Source of the DNA: Campylobacter sp.
GTDB taxonomy: Bacteria; Campylobacterota; Campylobacteria; Campylobacterales; Campylobacteraceae
Length of the DNA stretch: 6,965 nt
Assembly: GCA_017940085.1 (NCBI GenBank)
Contig: JAGAZK010000064.1
Location: 1 to 6,965 of the forward strand
Direction of reading: 5' to 3'
Shown here: piece by piece, positions 1 through 5,939 of the stretch
Numbering within the stretch: position 1 is the stretch's first letter
Layout of the letters: the number at the start of each line of letters is the position of its first letter
Notes under the pieces: model-generated
Told to the model about the DNA's origin: nothing
What the model saw: the letters and a program-made list of their open reading frames with translations, nothing else
Databases searched by the model: none
Made by a program: the position numbers and the translations under genes

Positions 1-1166
1 ATGAAAAATATGTAATTTATTTTGTCAGCGATGACATTTTTTACTACCGAAATTTAGAATTCTTACAAACTTATTATAACGCAAGTTCCGAAATTTTAAT
101 AAATCCCACAAAAGAGCAAATTTTACAAAAAATTTGTAATAAAGATGATTTTAGTATTTTAGATACTAAAAGACCACCTACTGATATAAGAAGCTTATTT
201 ATCATAAAAGAACTTCCAAATCGATATGGTGTTTTAACTACACAAGAACATTTTGGCAGAATTCCTGAAAATGAAGCTCTACAAAATAGATTAGGGCTTA
301 ATGTTATCAAGCCAAATGTAAATTTAAATTCTATTGGCGGATTGCAAACTATTAAAAAATTTACTAAACAACTTTTAGTAGCAGAAGAAAAAGGATATAA
401 AGCAAAAGCTATTTTTCTTGTCGGCATTCCTGGCACAGGTAAAACTTTTTTTCCAAAATGTTTTGCAGGAGAAACGAATAGGCTTTTAATACAATTAAAT
501 TTAACCCTAATTATGGAAGCCGATGAGCCAATTGCAAAATTAAATTCTATTTTTTCTTACTTGAATGACAGATACAAGTTATCGCCAAATGAAAAATATG
601 TAATTTTAATCGATGAAATTGAAAAAATGATTGGTAATGCCGAACCTATTGAAAAACGCATTTTAGGTAGAATCCTTACAATTATAAATGACTTAAACAC
701 GGAAGCTTGTGAATATGCTTTTGACGCAATAATTTTTGCAACAGCAAATGATTTAAATACAATTTTAGATAACAATCCTGAACTTTTGCGTAGGGGTCGT
801 TTTGATGAGTTATTCTTTTTAAATTTACCTGATACGGATTATGCAAGAGAAATTTTAGAACTTTATATTAAAAAATTTAATTTATCCGAAATATTTGAAA
901 ATATATCAATGAATATCAATGAATTGATGATAGAAATCAAAGAAATTTATCAAAAAGAAAATGTTGCAACAGGTAGATTTCCGTATTCACCTGCTGAGAT
1001 TGAAAATTTTTGTAAAAGACTTGATTTTTTGAGAAAAGCAAAAAATGAAAATTTGGATAAAAACGATATTAAAGAAAATATCAAAATGATAATACCAATT
1101 ATAAAATCAGCCAAAAAAGGTGTTTCAAAAATGCTAGGTCAAGCTGAATTGTTCGTGGAAATTTAA
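1..1166 (+). CDS. AAA+ ATPase, 5'-truncated (C-terminal 387 residues)
   Basis: The frame is open from base 3 to the TAA at 1164-1166, so the gene begins before the window; no in-window start is needed. Numbering visible residues from base 3, the AAA domain opens with an N-S-I-G-G-L stretch near residue 108. Walker A is GIPGTGKT (141-148, bases 423-446), Walker B is ILIDE with D204/E205, sensor 1 is ATAND around N249, and the arginine-finger region is RRGRFDE (263-269). The lid has a YSPAEIE stretch near 328, at the place where FtsH/Ycf46-type AAA proteins carry GAEIE. All key residues are present, so it should hydrolyse ATP, probably as a hexamer remodelling a protein or complex. The N-terminal part resembles no catalytic domain I can name. 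There is no membrane segment. It is not a VirB4, VirB11 or VirD4 ATPase by motif. Only one base separates it from the next gene. Its substrate is unknown. Confidence 0.93.
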   Translation, partial: EKYVIYFVSDDIFYYRNLEFLQTYYNASSEILINPTKEQILQKICNKDDFSILDTKRPPTDIRSLFIIKELPNRYGVLTTQEHFGRIPENEALQNRLGLNVIKPNVNLNSIGGLQTIKKFTKQLLVAEEKGYKAKAIFLVGIPGTGKTFFPKCFAGETNRLLIQLNLTLIMEADEPIAKLNSIFSYLNDRYKLSPNEKYVILIDEIEKMIGNAEPIEKRILGRILTIINDLNTEACEYAFDAIIFATANDLNTILDNNPELLRRGRFDELFFLNLPDTDYAREILELYIKKFNLSEIFENISMNINELMIEIKEIYQKENVATGRFPYSPAEIENFCKRLDFLRKAKNENLDKNDIKENIKMIIPIIKSAKKGVSKMLGQAELFVEI

Positions 1167-1167
1167 G

Positions 1168-1794
1168 ATGAATTACATAGAAAAATATAAAATAATGAAA
1201 GAATTTGATTATTCAAAAGAAAATAATTATTTGGGTGTAAAAACATTTTTAGATTCTCCAAATTCTATTATTTTATATATCAAAAAAAATAGTAAAGTTA
1301 TTTGTGATAAGATTAATTTTTCTTATTGCAATATGCAAAATACGCTAATACACACAATTTGTGATAAAAAATCATCAGCAGTTTTTATCAATGAAAATTT
1401 AGCCAAAGAAAAAGGATATAAGCTAGATTATTTATCTAAATTTGGTTTATATGCTATTTTATTGGGTTTTGATTTACATATTTTGCACGATTTTAATAAA
1501 ATTGATATTAATCCAAAAATTTTCGACAAACTTGATGATTTGGCAAAGAATATGTTTGTTGATATAGAAGATTTTCTTTTGCCAAACTATACAAAAGATG
1601 AACTGGCATTATTTTTATTTAGACACGGCAGAAAATTTGTTTGCGTTATTTTTAACGCTATTTATGACAATAAAATCACTTTTGAATTTGCAAGTAGTAT
1701 TTTTGGTATAGATAAAAATACGCTTATAAAATTTTATGATGATTTTATTACATTAGCATATATTCATAGGCAAGAAAATGGAATTAATATCTAA
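1168..1794 (+). CDS. hypothetical cytoplasmic protein, 208 aa
   Basis: I do not recognise this protein. The ATG lies one base after the ATPase stop, with a weak TGGAA about 8 bases upstream, so translation is probably coupled. There is no signal peptide or clear membrane helix. The N-terminal half mixes beta-like and polar stretches and has Cys46, Cys54 and Cys65, which are not spaced like a standard zinc motif. The C-terminal 65 residues look helical. They include a turn-like FGIDKNTL segment between two helices, which could be a helix-turn-helix, but this is only a pattern impression. The 3' end overlaps the next gene by 17 bases. Position between an AAA ATPase and a small basic DNA-binding-like protein suggests a cytoplasmic accessory or regulatory role, by inference only. 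Confidence 0.8.
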   Translation: MNYIEKYKIMKEFDYSKENNYLGVKTFLDSPNSIILYIKKNSKVICDKINFSYCNMQNTLIHTICDKKSSAVFINENLAKEKGYKLDYLSKFGLYAILLGFDLHILHDFNKIDINPKIFDKLDDLAKNMFVDIEDFLLPNYTKDELALFLFRHGRKFVCVIFNAIYDNKITFEFASSIFGIDKNTLIKFYDDFITLAYIHRQENGINI

Positions 1795-1969
1795 AAAAAG
1801 CTTTTGTGAAATTGTAAAAATTAGCTCTGTTACATTTTGGAAATGGAAAAAGAAAAATAAAATTCAAACTACAAAAAAGAAAGGAAGTAAATATGATTTT
1901 ATAAAAATTGATAAAAATGTCGAAAAAATGCTAAAAGAAAAAATTTTATTTAAAAAGGAGAAATTATGA
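1778..1969 (+). CDS. small basic helix-turn-helix-like protein, 63 aa
   Basis: About 20 of 63 residues are lysine. The N-terminal LISKKSFCEIVKISSVTFW followed by KWKKKNKI follows the pattern of MerR/excisionase/AlpA-type HTH proteins: 'I-S-x-x-x-x-A-x-x-x-x-[IV]-S-x-x-T-[LF]-x-x-W', then a basic wing. The rest is a Lys-rich tail (K-x-K-K-E-K-L at the end). DNA binding is therefore likely; the target is unknown. The ATG at 1778 follows ATAGG (1766-1770) at 7 bases and overlaps the upstream gene by 17 bases. Its stop overlaps the pilin-like gene start as ATGA at 1966-1969. Such proteins often regulate or process mobile elements (excisionase, relaxosome accessory or repressor). Its place just before the structural genes fits an operon regulator, but nothing here proves that. 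Confidence 0.72.
   Translation: MELISKKSFCEIVKISSVTFWKWKKKNKIQTTKKKGSKYDFIKIDKNVEKMLKEKILFKKEKL
1954..1960 (+). promoter_or_regulatory. strong ribosome binding site for the pilin-like gene
   Basis: AAAGGAG sits 5 bases before the ATG at 1966, inside the 3' end of the basic HTH gene. It is among the best Shine-Dalgarno matches in the window, which fits high output of a pilin-type subunit. Confidence 0.75.
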
Positions 1970-2394
1970 GTAATTTCATAATTAAAAACAATGCGATTTT
2001 TAAACTAGGTGCAGTATTTTTTGCAATCTGCTTTTTACAACTAAATATTTTAAATGCAGCCGATCAATTTAATGAAGCTACAAATATTTTAAAACAAGCT
2101 CACGAAAGCGGTCAAACGACTCTTGGTATGATTATTCTTTGGGGAGCGGTCATTGCTTTTCCTGTAATGGCTTTTTTAGGTATGTTTGCTGGATATAAAT
2201 TTGCAAAACAAAAAGCAGACCAAGAAAAAGATAACAAAATCATTTATTGGGCTTTGTTTATCGGTGCAATAGTTGGATTTGTTTTATACATATTGATAGT
2301 ATCTCTTGTTTCTTACGCACTTACAAATGACACAGGAACAATCTTTGATTCTATTAGTAAATTTATAACAGGTTCTTTAAACAAAGTGAATTAA
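1966..2394 (+). CDS. small two-helix membrane protein, VirB2/TraA pilin-like, 142 aa
   Basis: It has a long signal sequence: Lys7 and Lys13, a hydrophobic core at about 14-29, and a probable cleavage after N-A-A at residue 32. The mature chain is about 110 residues with two membrane helices, roughly 54-77 (rich in Gly/Ala/Met, with Pro66) and 92-119. A short charged loop (KQKADQEKDNK) joins them, and the tail after 120 is amphipathic. Known VirB2, TrbC and TraA pilins share this plan: long signal peptide, about 70-110 mature residues, two helices and a short basic loop. Sequence identity to a named family is not evident, so the pilin call rests on topology plus context. It has the strong ribosome site at 1954-1960 and overlaps the upstream stop as ATGA. 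Alternatives are a small holin-like or membrane-anchor protein. Confidence 0.62.
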   Translation: MSNFIIKNNAIFKLGAVFFAICFLQLNILNAADQFNEATNILKQAHESGQTTLGMIILWGAVIAFPVMAFLGMFAGYKFAKQKADQEKDNKIIYWALFIGAIVGFVLYILIVSLVSYALTNDTGTIFDSISKFITGSLNKVN

Positions 2395-2396
2395 AA

Positions 2397-2723
2397 ATGA
2401 AAAGTATAGTTTTAGCAATTTTACTTAGTTCGTTTGCGTTTGGATATTGCGTAAAAATAGATTGTTCTATTTTTATACAAACACAAAAACAAAAAACTAG
2501 TCAAAGTATAAGATCTAGTTTTGAAGAAGTAAAATCTCAAATGAACGAAGTAAAAACTAAATACGAAAAACAAAGAGATCTTTTGAAAGATTTGAATAAA
2601 AAATTGCAACTAAGACTTGCTTTATTACAAAATTCTGCAAAACAGGACGAAGAAGTCCTGTTTTTGCTGAAAAAATTCAATCAAGTAAAAAGTATAAAAA
2701 ATTCTATTGAGAGCGAAAGATGA
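2397..2723 (+). CDS. secreted coiled-coil protein, 108 aa
   Basis: The signal peptide covers about residues 1-16 (MKSIVLAILLSSFAFG). The mature N-terminus carries Cys18 and Cys23, a C-x4-C pair that could form a periplasmic disulfide. G-Y-C does not match a lipobox, so this is not a likely lipoprotein. Residues 30-108 are almost entirely charged heptad-like helix (E/K/Q with regular L/V/F/I), a coiled coil. No convincing Shine-Dalgarno precedes the ATG, which starts 2 bases after the pilin-like stop, so translation may depend on reinitiation. The 3' end overlaps the next gene (ATGA, 2720-2723). A small secreted helical protein right after a pilin gene is reminiscent of VirB5/TraE-type positions in T4SS operons, but it is far shorter than VirB5 and I cannot assign it. 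A terminator-like hairpin lies inside the gene. Confidence 0.78.
   Translation: MKSIVLAILLSSFAFGYCVKIDCSIFIQTQKQKTSQSIRSSFEEVKSQMNEVKTKYEKQRDLLKDLNKKLQLRLALLQNSAKQDEEVLFLLKKFNQVKSIKNSIESER
2639..2665 (+). terminator. intragenic terminator-like hairpin
   Basis: The arms AAAACAGGAC (2639-2648) and GTCCTGTTTT (2655-2664) are a perfect 10-bp inverted repeat around a GAAGAA loop. The T-run extends to 2665. Allowing one bulge, G-C pairs at 2637-2638 and 2666-2667 extend the stem. In this AT-rich setting such a stem plus T-run stands out. It lies in the coding sequence about 55 bases before the gene's stop, so full termination would cut off the downstream genes. A partial attenuator or an mRNA 3'-end stabiliser for the pilin-like transcript is more plausible. 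Transcription effect is inferred. Confidence 0.5.
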
Positions 2724-3211
2724 AGTTTTTAACTAAATTTACTAAATTTCCTTATGTTTTTTGGAGTTTTGGTAAAACCTATGAATGTGTAAAAAGTCAA
2801 AATGAAATACATTGTAATGGTAAAATTTATAATTTCAAGCCAATGTCAAAAGCATTATTTTTGATTTTGAAATATTTGCCTGTTGCGATTATATTTTTCT
2901 TTTTACTCACAAAATATGATTTTAGTCTTGAAAGAGAAAGACTTATTTCATATCTTTGTGCGATTTTAGTTTTTCTTGCGTTTTTTTATCTAGAAAATTT
3001 AATTCGCACAATTGCAGTCATAGTAATTTTAGCTTTATCTTTTGCCATAGGTGCGTATTTAGGTATGTTTTCACTAGTAGCTTTTGTGCTTAAATACGCA
3101 ATTATTTTATTTTGTTTTTTTATGTTTTTTATAGATTTGAAATTCAATGCCTATATGCTCATACAAAATGGAAAAATAGTTTCACATTTTCTAACTAAGG
3201 AAAAATTATGA
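2720..3211 (+). CDS. polytopic inner-membrane protein, 163 aa
   Basis: Four hydrophobic helices are visible at about residues 45-63, 75-91, 96-115 and 118-138. A 44-residue N-terminal segment precedes them, with a beta-hairpin-like stretch (E-C-x8-H-C-N-G-K-I-Y) containing Cys23 and Cys32. A basic C-terminal tail of about 25 residues follows the last helix. There is no cleavable signal peptide. I do not recognise the family. In conjugation operons, small polytopic proteins (TraL, VirB3, VirB6-type) sit near the pilin gene, but this size and topology match none of them clearly. The start overlaps the preceding stop as ATGA, and its own stop overlaps the next start (3208-3211). It is probably part of the inner-membrane platform. 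Confidence 0.8.
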   Translation: MKFLTKFTKFPYVFWSFGKTYECVKSQNEIHCNGKIYNFKPMSKALFLILKYLPVAIIFFFLLTKYDFSLERERLISYLCAILVFLAFFYLENLIRTIAVIVILALSFAIGAYLGMFSLVAFVLKYAIILFCFFMFFIDLKFNAYMLIQNGKIVSHFLTKEKL

Positions 3212-3933
3212 AAAAAATCATAATATTACTAAATTTATCTATTTTTTGTTTATTTGCCGATCCACTTGATCCAAAAAACTTCACAGCACCAAATCAGCAA
3301 GAAATAGCACAAAATAAAGATATTTCGGATTTAAAAAATAATGAATTTTATCTAAATTTGGACGAAAATGAAATAAAAGAAGTCCAAGATAAGGATAAAT
3401 CAATTAGAGAAGCTTTTGACGGATTTAGCAAAAAAGAGATAAATTACAAACCTATGATATTACCAATATCAAGTTTTGATAGTATCGAAATGCACCCATA
3501 TTTTACAACTACGCTTCTTTTACCACAGGGTTCTGTTGTTAGCCATATCGATTCATCTTCTCCTATGGCAGTTTTAAAATATGAAAATAATGCAATTTTA
3601 ATTCGTCCAAATTCTGATTTTCAAGTAGCAAATTTTACGATTTTATATAAACTAGATGAAAAAAATCAAATTTTAAACATCTTAGGAAATCGTTATGAAA
3701 AATCAAACGGAGCAAAACTAAATTTAACTTACGCATACGAAAACATAAAAAAACGAGATGATTTAGAAGTTATTCACGCATATATCAAAGAAAATGGAAC
3801 TTATCCGACAAAAGAATATTCTTATATTCAACTTGATGGAATAAGCTATCGTATAGTTCAAGATAATAAATATGGCACAAATTTTGTCAATGGCAAAAAA
3901 TACAGAGTTGATAATCAAACGATTTATAGGTAG
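3208..3933 (+). CDS. secreted VirB9/CagX/TraK-like protein, 241 aa
   Basis: The signal peptide is residues 1-17 (ends C-L-F-A, mature from Asp18). Residues 18-80 are acidic and disordered-looking. At 83-150 there is a beta-rich block: 'Y-F-T-T-T-L-L-L-P-Q-G-S-V-V' (98-111), then a spacer, then 'N-A-I-L-I-R-P' (128-134) and 'V-A-N-F-T-I-L' (140-146). This follows the order seen in the N-terminal domain of VirB9, CagX and TrbG: hydrophobic strand, L-P-x-G, short strand, then N-x-L-x-I-K-P and N-L-x-V. That domain forms the periplasmic/outer-membrane ring of type IV secretion systems. The C-terminal 50 residues form another small beta unit (Y-x-Q-L-D-G, then N-G-K-K-Y-R). The match is by pattern, not alignment. 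AAGGA at 3197-3201 precedes the ATG by 6 bases. It supports the secretion-apparatus reading more than any other gene here. Confidence 0.62.
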   Translation: MKKIIILLNLSIFCLFADPLDPKNFTAPNQQEIAQNKDISDLKNNEFYLNLDENEIKEVQDKDKSIREAFDGFSKKEINYKPMILPISSFDSIEMHPYFTTTLLLPQGSVVSHIDSSSPMAVLKYENNAILIRPNSDFQVANFTILYKLDEKNQILNILGNRYEKSNGAKLNLTYAYENIKKRDDLEVIHAYIKENGTYPTKEYSYIQLDGISYRIVQDNKYGTNFVNGKKYRVDNQTIYR

Positions 3934-3938
3934 TAAAA

Positions 3939-4229
3939 ATGGAAAAAGTAGAACAAATAAATACAAATTTTGAAAAAATTCAAAATGATATGTCAAAAAT
4001 GGCAAATTCAATGTTGGTTTTACAAAACTCAGTTACTTTGCTTTTAAAAGAAATTGATACGCTAAAACAAAAAAATGAAATTTTAGTAAAACATATTGAT
4101 TTTTTAGAGCGAAGGACAGCGAAATTTACTGATAAATTTCGATTTGGTAAATTTAAACCAAAAAAAATTACAGATGAATTTCCAAAAGTAAAAGAACCTA
4201 TGAAAACTTTTACTCTAAATGATGATTAA
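3939..4229 (+). CDS. small cytoplasmic coiled-coil protein, 96 aa
   Basis: There is no signal peptide or membrane helix. Residues 1-60 form a probable coiled coil with heptad-spaced I/M/L/V and polar E/K/Q/N; the core includes MLVLQNSVTLLLKEIDTL. Residues 61-96 are a basic, aromatic and disordered-looking tail (RFGKFKPKK), ending in acidic LNDD. It starts 5 bases after the VirB9-like stop with an AGG at 3928-3930. Its own stop overlaps the AAGGA site of the next gene. The lack of an export signal among exported neighbours suggests it works on the cytoplasmic face, for example as an oligomerisation or docking factor for the inner-membrane complex. I do not recognise the family. Confidence 0.75.
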   Translation: MEKVEQINTNFEKIQNDMSKMANSMLVLQNSVTLLLKEIDTLKQKNEILVKHIDFLERRTAKFTDKFRFGKFKPKKITDEFPKVKEPMKTFTLNDD

Positions 4230-4232
4230 GGA
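4228..4232 (+). promoter_or_regulatory. ribosome binding site deciding between tandem ATGs
   Basis: AAGGA overlaps the upstream TAA stop (4227-4229). It is 3 bases from the ATG at 4236 and 6 bases from the ATG at 4239, so the second ATG has the better spacing. Confidence 0.6.
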
Positions 4233-4235
4233 TAA

Positions 4236-4844
4236 ATGATGAGTTTCACAAAAAAGATGATAGTAGTTGCAATAGTAGCAGTTATAACATTAATAGCTAT
4301 TATTTTGTTGTTGTTTGGTGGCAAAAAACAAAACGAAATTGTTTTAGAGGCAGTAGATACGAATGCAAGTATTATAAGCTCTGATTTTGCAGAATTTGAA
4401 AATAATGCTACTAATGCCTTACAGCAAGTAACGCCACCACTGCTTCCAAATCAAATGGAATTTGATGACAAAGAAGTATCAAAAGTTCAAAATGCACAAT
4501 TTAGTGAGCCAAGCAATGAAGCAGAAAAAGAGCTTAATAAATTAGCAGATGAAATCAACGGCAAAATTCCTGATATTAGCGAACAAACTGCTTCTTTGGA
4601 AAAACAAGCAGAAGCTATAAAACAAATAGAAAAAATGCAAAAACCTGAAAGTATGGTTGAATATCTAAAAGAAATTCAAGGCGATATTATATTTCGTGGA
4701 TACGATAACAATTTCAAATATGATATGAAAATATACTACAAAGGCGACAAGTTAAACGATTGGTATGAAATCGAAGAAATCACACCAAATTTTATTCGTT
4801 TTAAAGACGAAAATTATAGTTACAATCTAAGATTTATAAAATAG
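4236..4844 (+). CDS. bitopic inner-membrane protein with GspC/PilP-like C-terminal domain, 202 aa
   Basis: A single hydrophobic helix at about residues 8-28 follows two lysines and has no clear cleavage site, so the rest should be periplasmic and anchored. Residues 30-140 are acidic, Gln/Asn-rich and partly coiled coil (A-E-K-E-L-N-K-L and L-E-K-Q-A-E-A-I). The last 35 residues include 'Y-K-G-D-K-L-N-D-W-Y-E-I-E-E-I' and then 'F-I-R-F' before a terminal strand. This is the typical layout of the GspC/PilP homology region: 'x-x-G-D-x-[LI]-x-G-[WY]-x-[VI]-x-x-I-x-x-x-x-V-x-[LF]'. In type II secretion and type IV pili that domain links the inner-membrane platform to the secretin ring. The upstream of two tandem ATGs is given; 4239 is better spaced from AAGGA. 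It could equally act as a short VirB10/TraP-like linker. Confidence 0.68.
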   Translation: MMSFTKKMIVVAIVAVITLIAIILLLFGGKKQNEIVLEAVDTNASIISSDFAEFENNATNALQQVTPPLLPNQMEFDDKEVSKVQNAQFSEPSNEAEKELNKLADEINGKIPDISEQTASLEKQAEAIKQIEKMQKPESMVEYLKEIQGDIIFRGYDNNFKYDMKIYYKGDKLNDWYEIEEITPNFIRFKDENYSYNLRFIK

Positions 4845-4847
4845 GAG
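4843..4847 (+). promoter_or_regulatory. ribosome binding site before the SPOR-like gene
   Basis: AGGAG overlaps the TAG stop (4842-4844) of the bitopic gene. It is 4 bases from the ATG at 4852 and 7 from the ATG at 4855, so either tandem ATG could be used; both keep the same signal peptide. Confidence 0.6.
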
Positions 4848-4851
4848 ATAG

Positions 4852-5640
4852 ATGATGAAAAAAACAATATTATGTGTTGCAGTTTTGGCAAGTTTTATGT
4901 TTGCTAATGAATATGATTTTAGAATGGGATTTGAAGCAGGGTTAAAAGCTACCGATTTTCAACGCAAAAATGAAGGAATTCAACCTAGAAAAGTATATAT
5001 AAACAAACCTTACATAGTCATATTAGATACAGAAAATATAGCTATTTCAGAAGTTTTATTTTTACAACAAGTTGCATATAAAGACGGCTATCAAACATAT
5101 TTAACTGAAAATTCTCTGTTTTTTGGCGGATTTGATAGAAAAGCTGACGCACAAAATGCAATGAGATTAATAAATAAAGAATATAACATAAAATCAGTTG
5201 TTAAAAGTGTAAGTAAAGGTTATGAATTGGTAACTTATCCAAATTTATGGCAAGAAGCTACCATAAATATATTAAATTTAGCCAAACAACAAGGCTATCT
5301 TTTAAAAACAGAAATTGTTGAAAAAGATAAAATTGTTATTAAAGAAATCATAAAAAAACAGCCTATCATTAAAAAAGTCCAACCAGTTGTAACTAAACCA
5401 AAAGTTGAAATAAAACCGCCTGTAAAAATTATGAATCTAAAAAATCAAAAAGCAATGTCGTATATTTTAGAAGGCAATAATTCAAATAGCTCTATAAATT
5501 TTAAAGAGTATCAATTTTTAAGCGGAAGTTATGATATAGAAAGCGAAACGCCTATAAAAACATATCAAGGCGAAGTTTTTTACAAAGTAAAAGGTGAAAA
5601 TTTATATTTTAATGCCCTTGATGTTGGAGAAATAAAATGA
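4852..5640 (+). CDS. secreted protein with SPOR-like segment, 262 aa
   Basis: The signal peptide covers residues 1-18 (ends S-F-M-F-A; mature from Asn19). The mature N-terminus carries 'F-R-M-G-F-E-A-G-L' (23-31), a motif shared with two other proteins in this window. Residues 53-120 resemble a SPOR/sporulation-related repeat: strand 'P-Y-I-V-I-L-D', helix, strand 'Y-Q-T-Y-L', 'L-F-F-G-G-F-D-R-K-A-D-A-Q-N-A' (89-103), helix, then strand 'I-K-S-V-V'. The segment 'G-F-x-x-x-x-D-A-x-x-A' is the SPOR signature. SPOR domains in characterised proteins bind denuded peptidoglycan glycan strands, so wall anchoring is a reasonable inference. A Lys/Pro/Val-rich linker (about 166-193) leads to a beta-rich C-terminal unit (200-262). 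It could span the cell wall between inner and outer rings. Its stop overlaps the lipoprotein start as ATGA. Confidence 0.66.
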   Translation: MMKKTILCVAVLASFMFANEYDFRMGFEAGLKATDFQRKNEGIQPRKVYINKPYIVILDTENIAISEVLFLQQVAYKDGYQTYLTENSLFFGGFDRKADAQNAMRLINKEYNIKSVVKSVSKGYELVTYPNLWQEATINILNLAKQQGYLLKTEIVEKDKIVIKEIIKKQPIIKKVQPVVTKPKVEIKPPVKIMNLKNQKAMSYILEGNNSNSSINFKEYQFLSGSYDIESETPIKTYQGEVFYKVKGENLYFNALDVGEIK

Positions 5641-5939
5641 AATCTTTAATAATTGCGGTAATTTCCGCATTTTTGTTATTTGGTTGTAGCGGAAAAGAAC
5701 AAACAAATCCACTTCCTGATCAAAAGAAATTTCATTTGCCAAATTCAAACTCAAATTTTAACAATGCTGTATTAAAAACACAAAGCGAAGAGTATGAAAA
5801 CTATACTAGAAATTTCTTTGGTAAAGACAGAATTGTTAAAGCTGAGCCTGTTAAAGTCCGGACACAAAAAGAGTTAGAACAAAGAAGTATTTGGCAAATT
5901 GGACGAGAAAAAGGATATTTTGATGAAAAGAAAAAATAA
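5637..5939 (+). CDS. small lipoprotein, 100 aa (possible VirB7/TraV-type role)
   Basis: It has a clear lipoprotein signal: MKSLII, a hydrophobic core, then L-L-F-G-C with Cys17 as the lipidation site. Ser18 at +2 is not an inner-membrane retention Asp, so outer-membrane sorting is expected, going by the rule from other Gram-negatives. The mature chain is about 84 residues, mostly polar and disordered, with aromatic residues in the middle (Y-E-N-Y-T-R-N-F-F-G). It ends in 'W-Q-I-G-R-E-K-G-Y' (86-94), the motif shared with two neighbours, and then a Lys-rich tail. GGAGA (5626-5630) is 6 bases upstream. Small lipoproteins stabilise VirB9-type proteins in T4SS (VirB7, TraV, CagT), and this one sits three genes after a VirB9-like protein. 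That role is inferred from context only. Confidence 0.82.
   Translation: MKSLIIAVISAFLLFGCSGKEQTNPLPDQKKFHLPNSNSNFNNAVLKTQSEEYENYTRNFFGKDRIVKAEPVKVRTQKELEQRSIWQIGREKGYFDEKKK
5654..5674 (+). terminator. weak intragenic terminator-like hairpin
   Basis: TGCGG (5654-5658) pairs with CCGCA (5665-5669) around a 6-base loop. Five T residues (5670-5674), then GTT, follow directly. The stem is only 5 bp but nearly all G-C. It lies in the signal-peptide coding part of the lipoprotein gene. It may arise by chance; partial attenuation is possible. Confidence 0.25.
5911..5915 (+). promoter_or_regulatory. ribosome binding site fixing the start at 5923
   Basis: AAGGA lies 7 bases before the ATG at 5923. 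It is downstream of an in-frame TTG at 5899, and so favours the ATG, which begins directly with a normal signal peptide. Confidence 0.75.

Noticed and set aside
74..436. Minus-strand open frame opposite the ATPase
   Set aside because: It lies antisense to conserved ATPase coding including the Walker A region, has no ribosome site and encodes no recognisable protein. Similar minus-strand frames at 557-775, 2421-2609 and 3763-4011 are rejected for the same reason.
342..1166. TTG at 342 as the start of the AAA ATPase
   Set aside because: The frame stays open upstream to the window edge, and the translated upstream sequence joins smoothly into the AAA domain. Starting at 342 would cut off the conserved G-G that begins the domain.
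1796..1805. Perfect palindrome AAAAGCTTTT near the start of the basic HTH gene, as an operator
   Set aside because: Such A/T palindromes are expected by chance in this composition, there is no second copy nearby, and it lies inside coding sequence.
1966..2394. Filamentous phage coat protein, with the window as an inovirus
   Set aside because: The protein has two membrane helices, not one. The ATPase is a classical AAA rather than a Zot/pI type, and the many periplasmic and lipoprotein genes do not fit an inovirus genome.
5899..5922. TTG at 5899 as the start of the 309-residue secreted protein
   Set aside because: It would add eight charged residues before the signal peptide. The ATG at 5923 has AAGGA at the right distance and gives a normal signal peptide.
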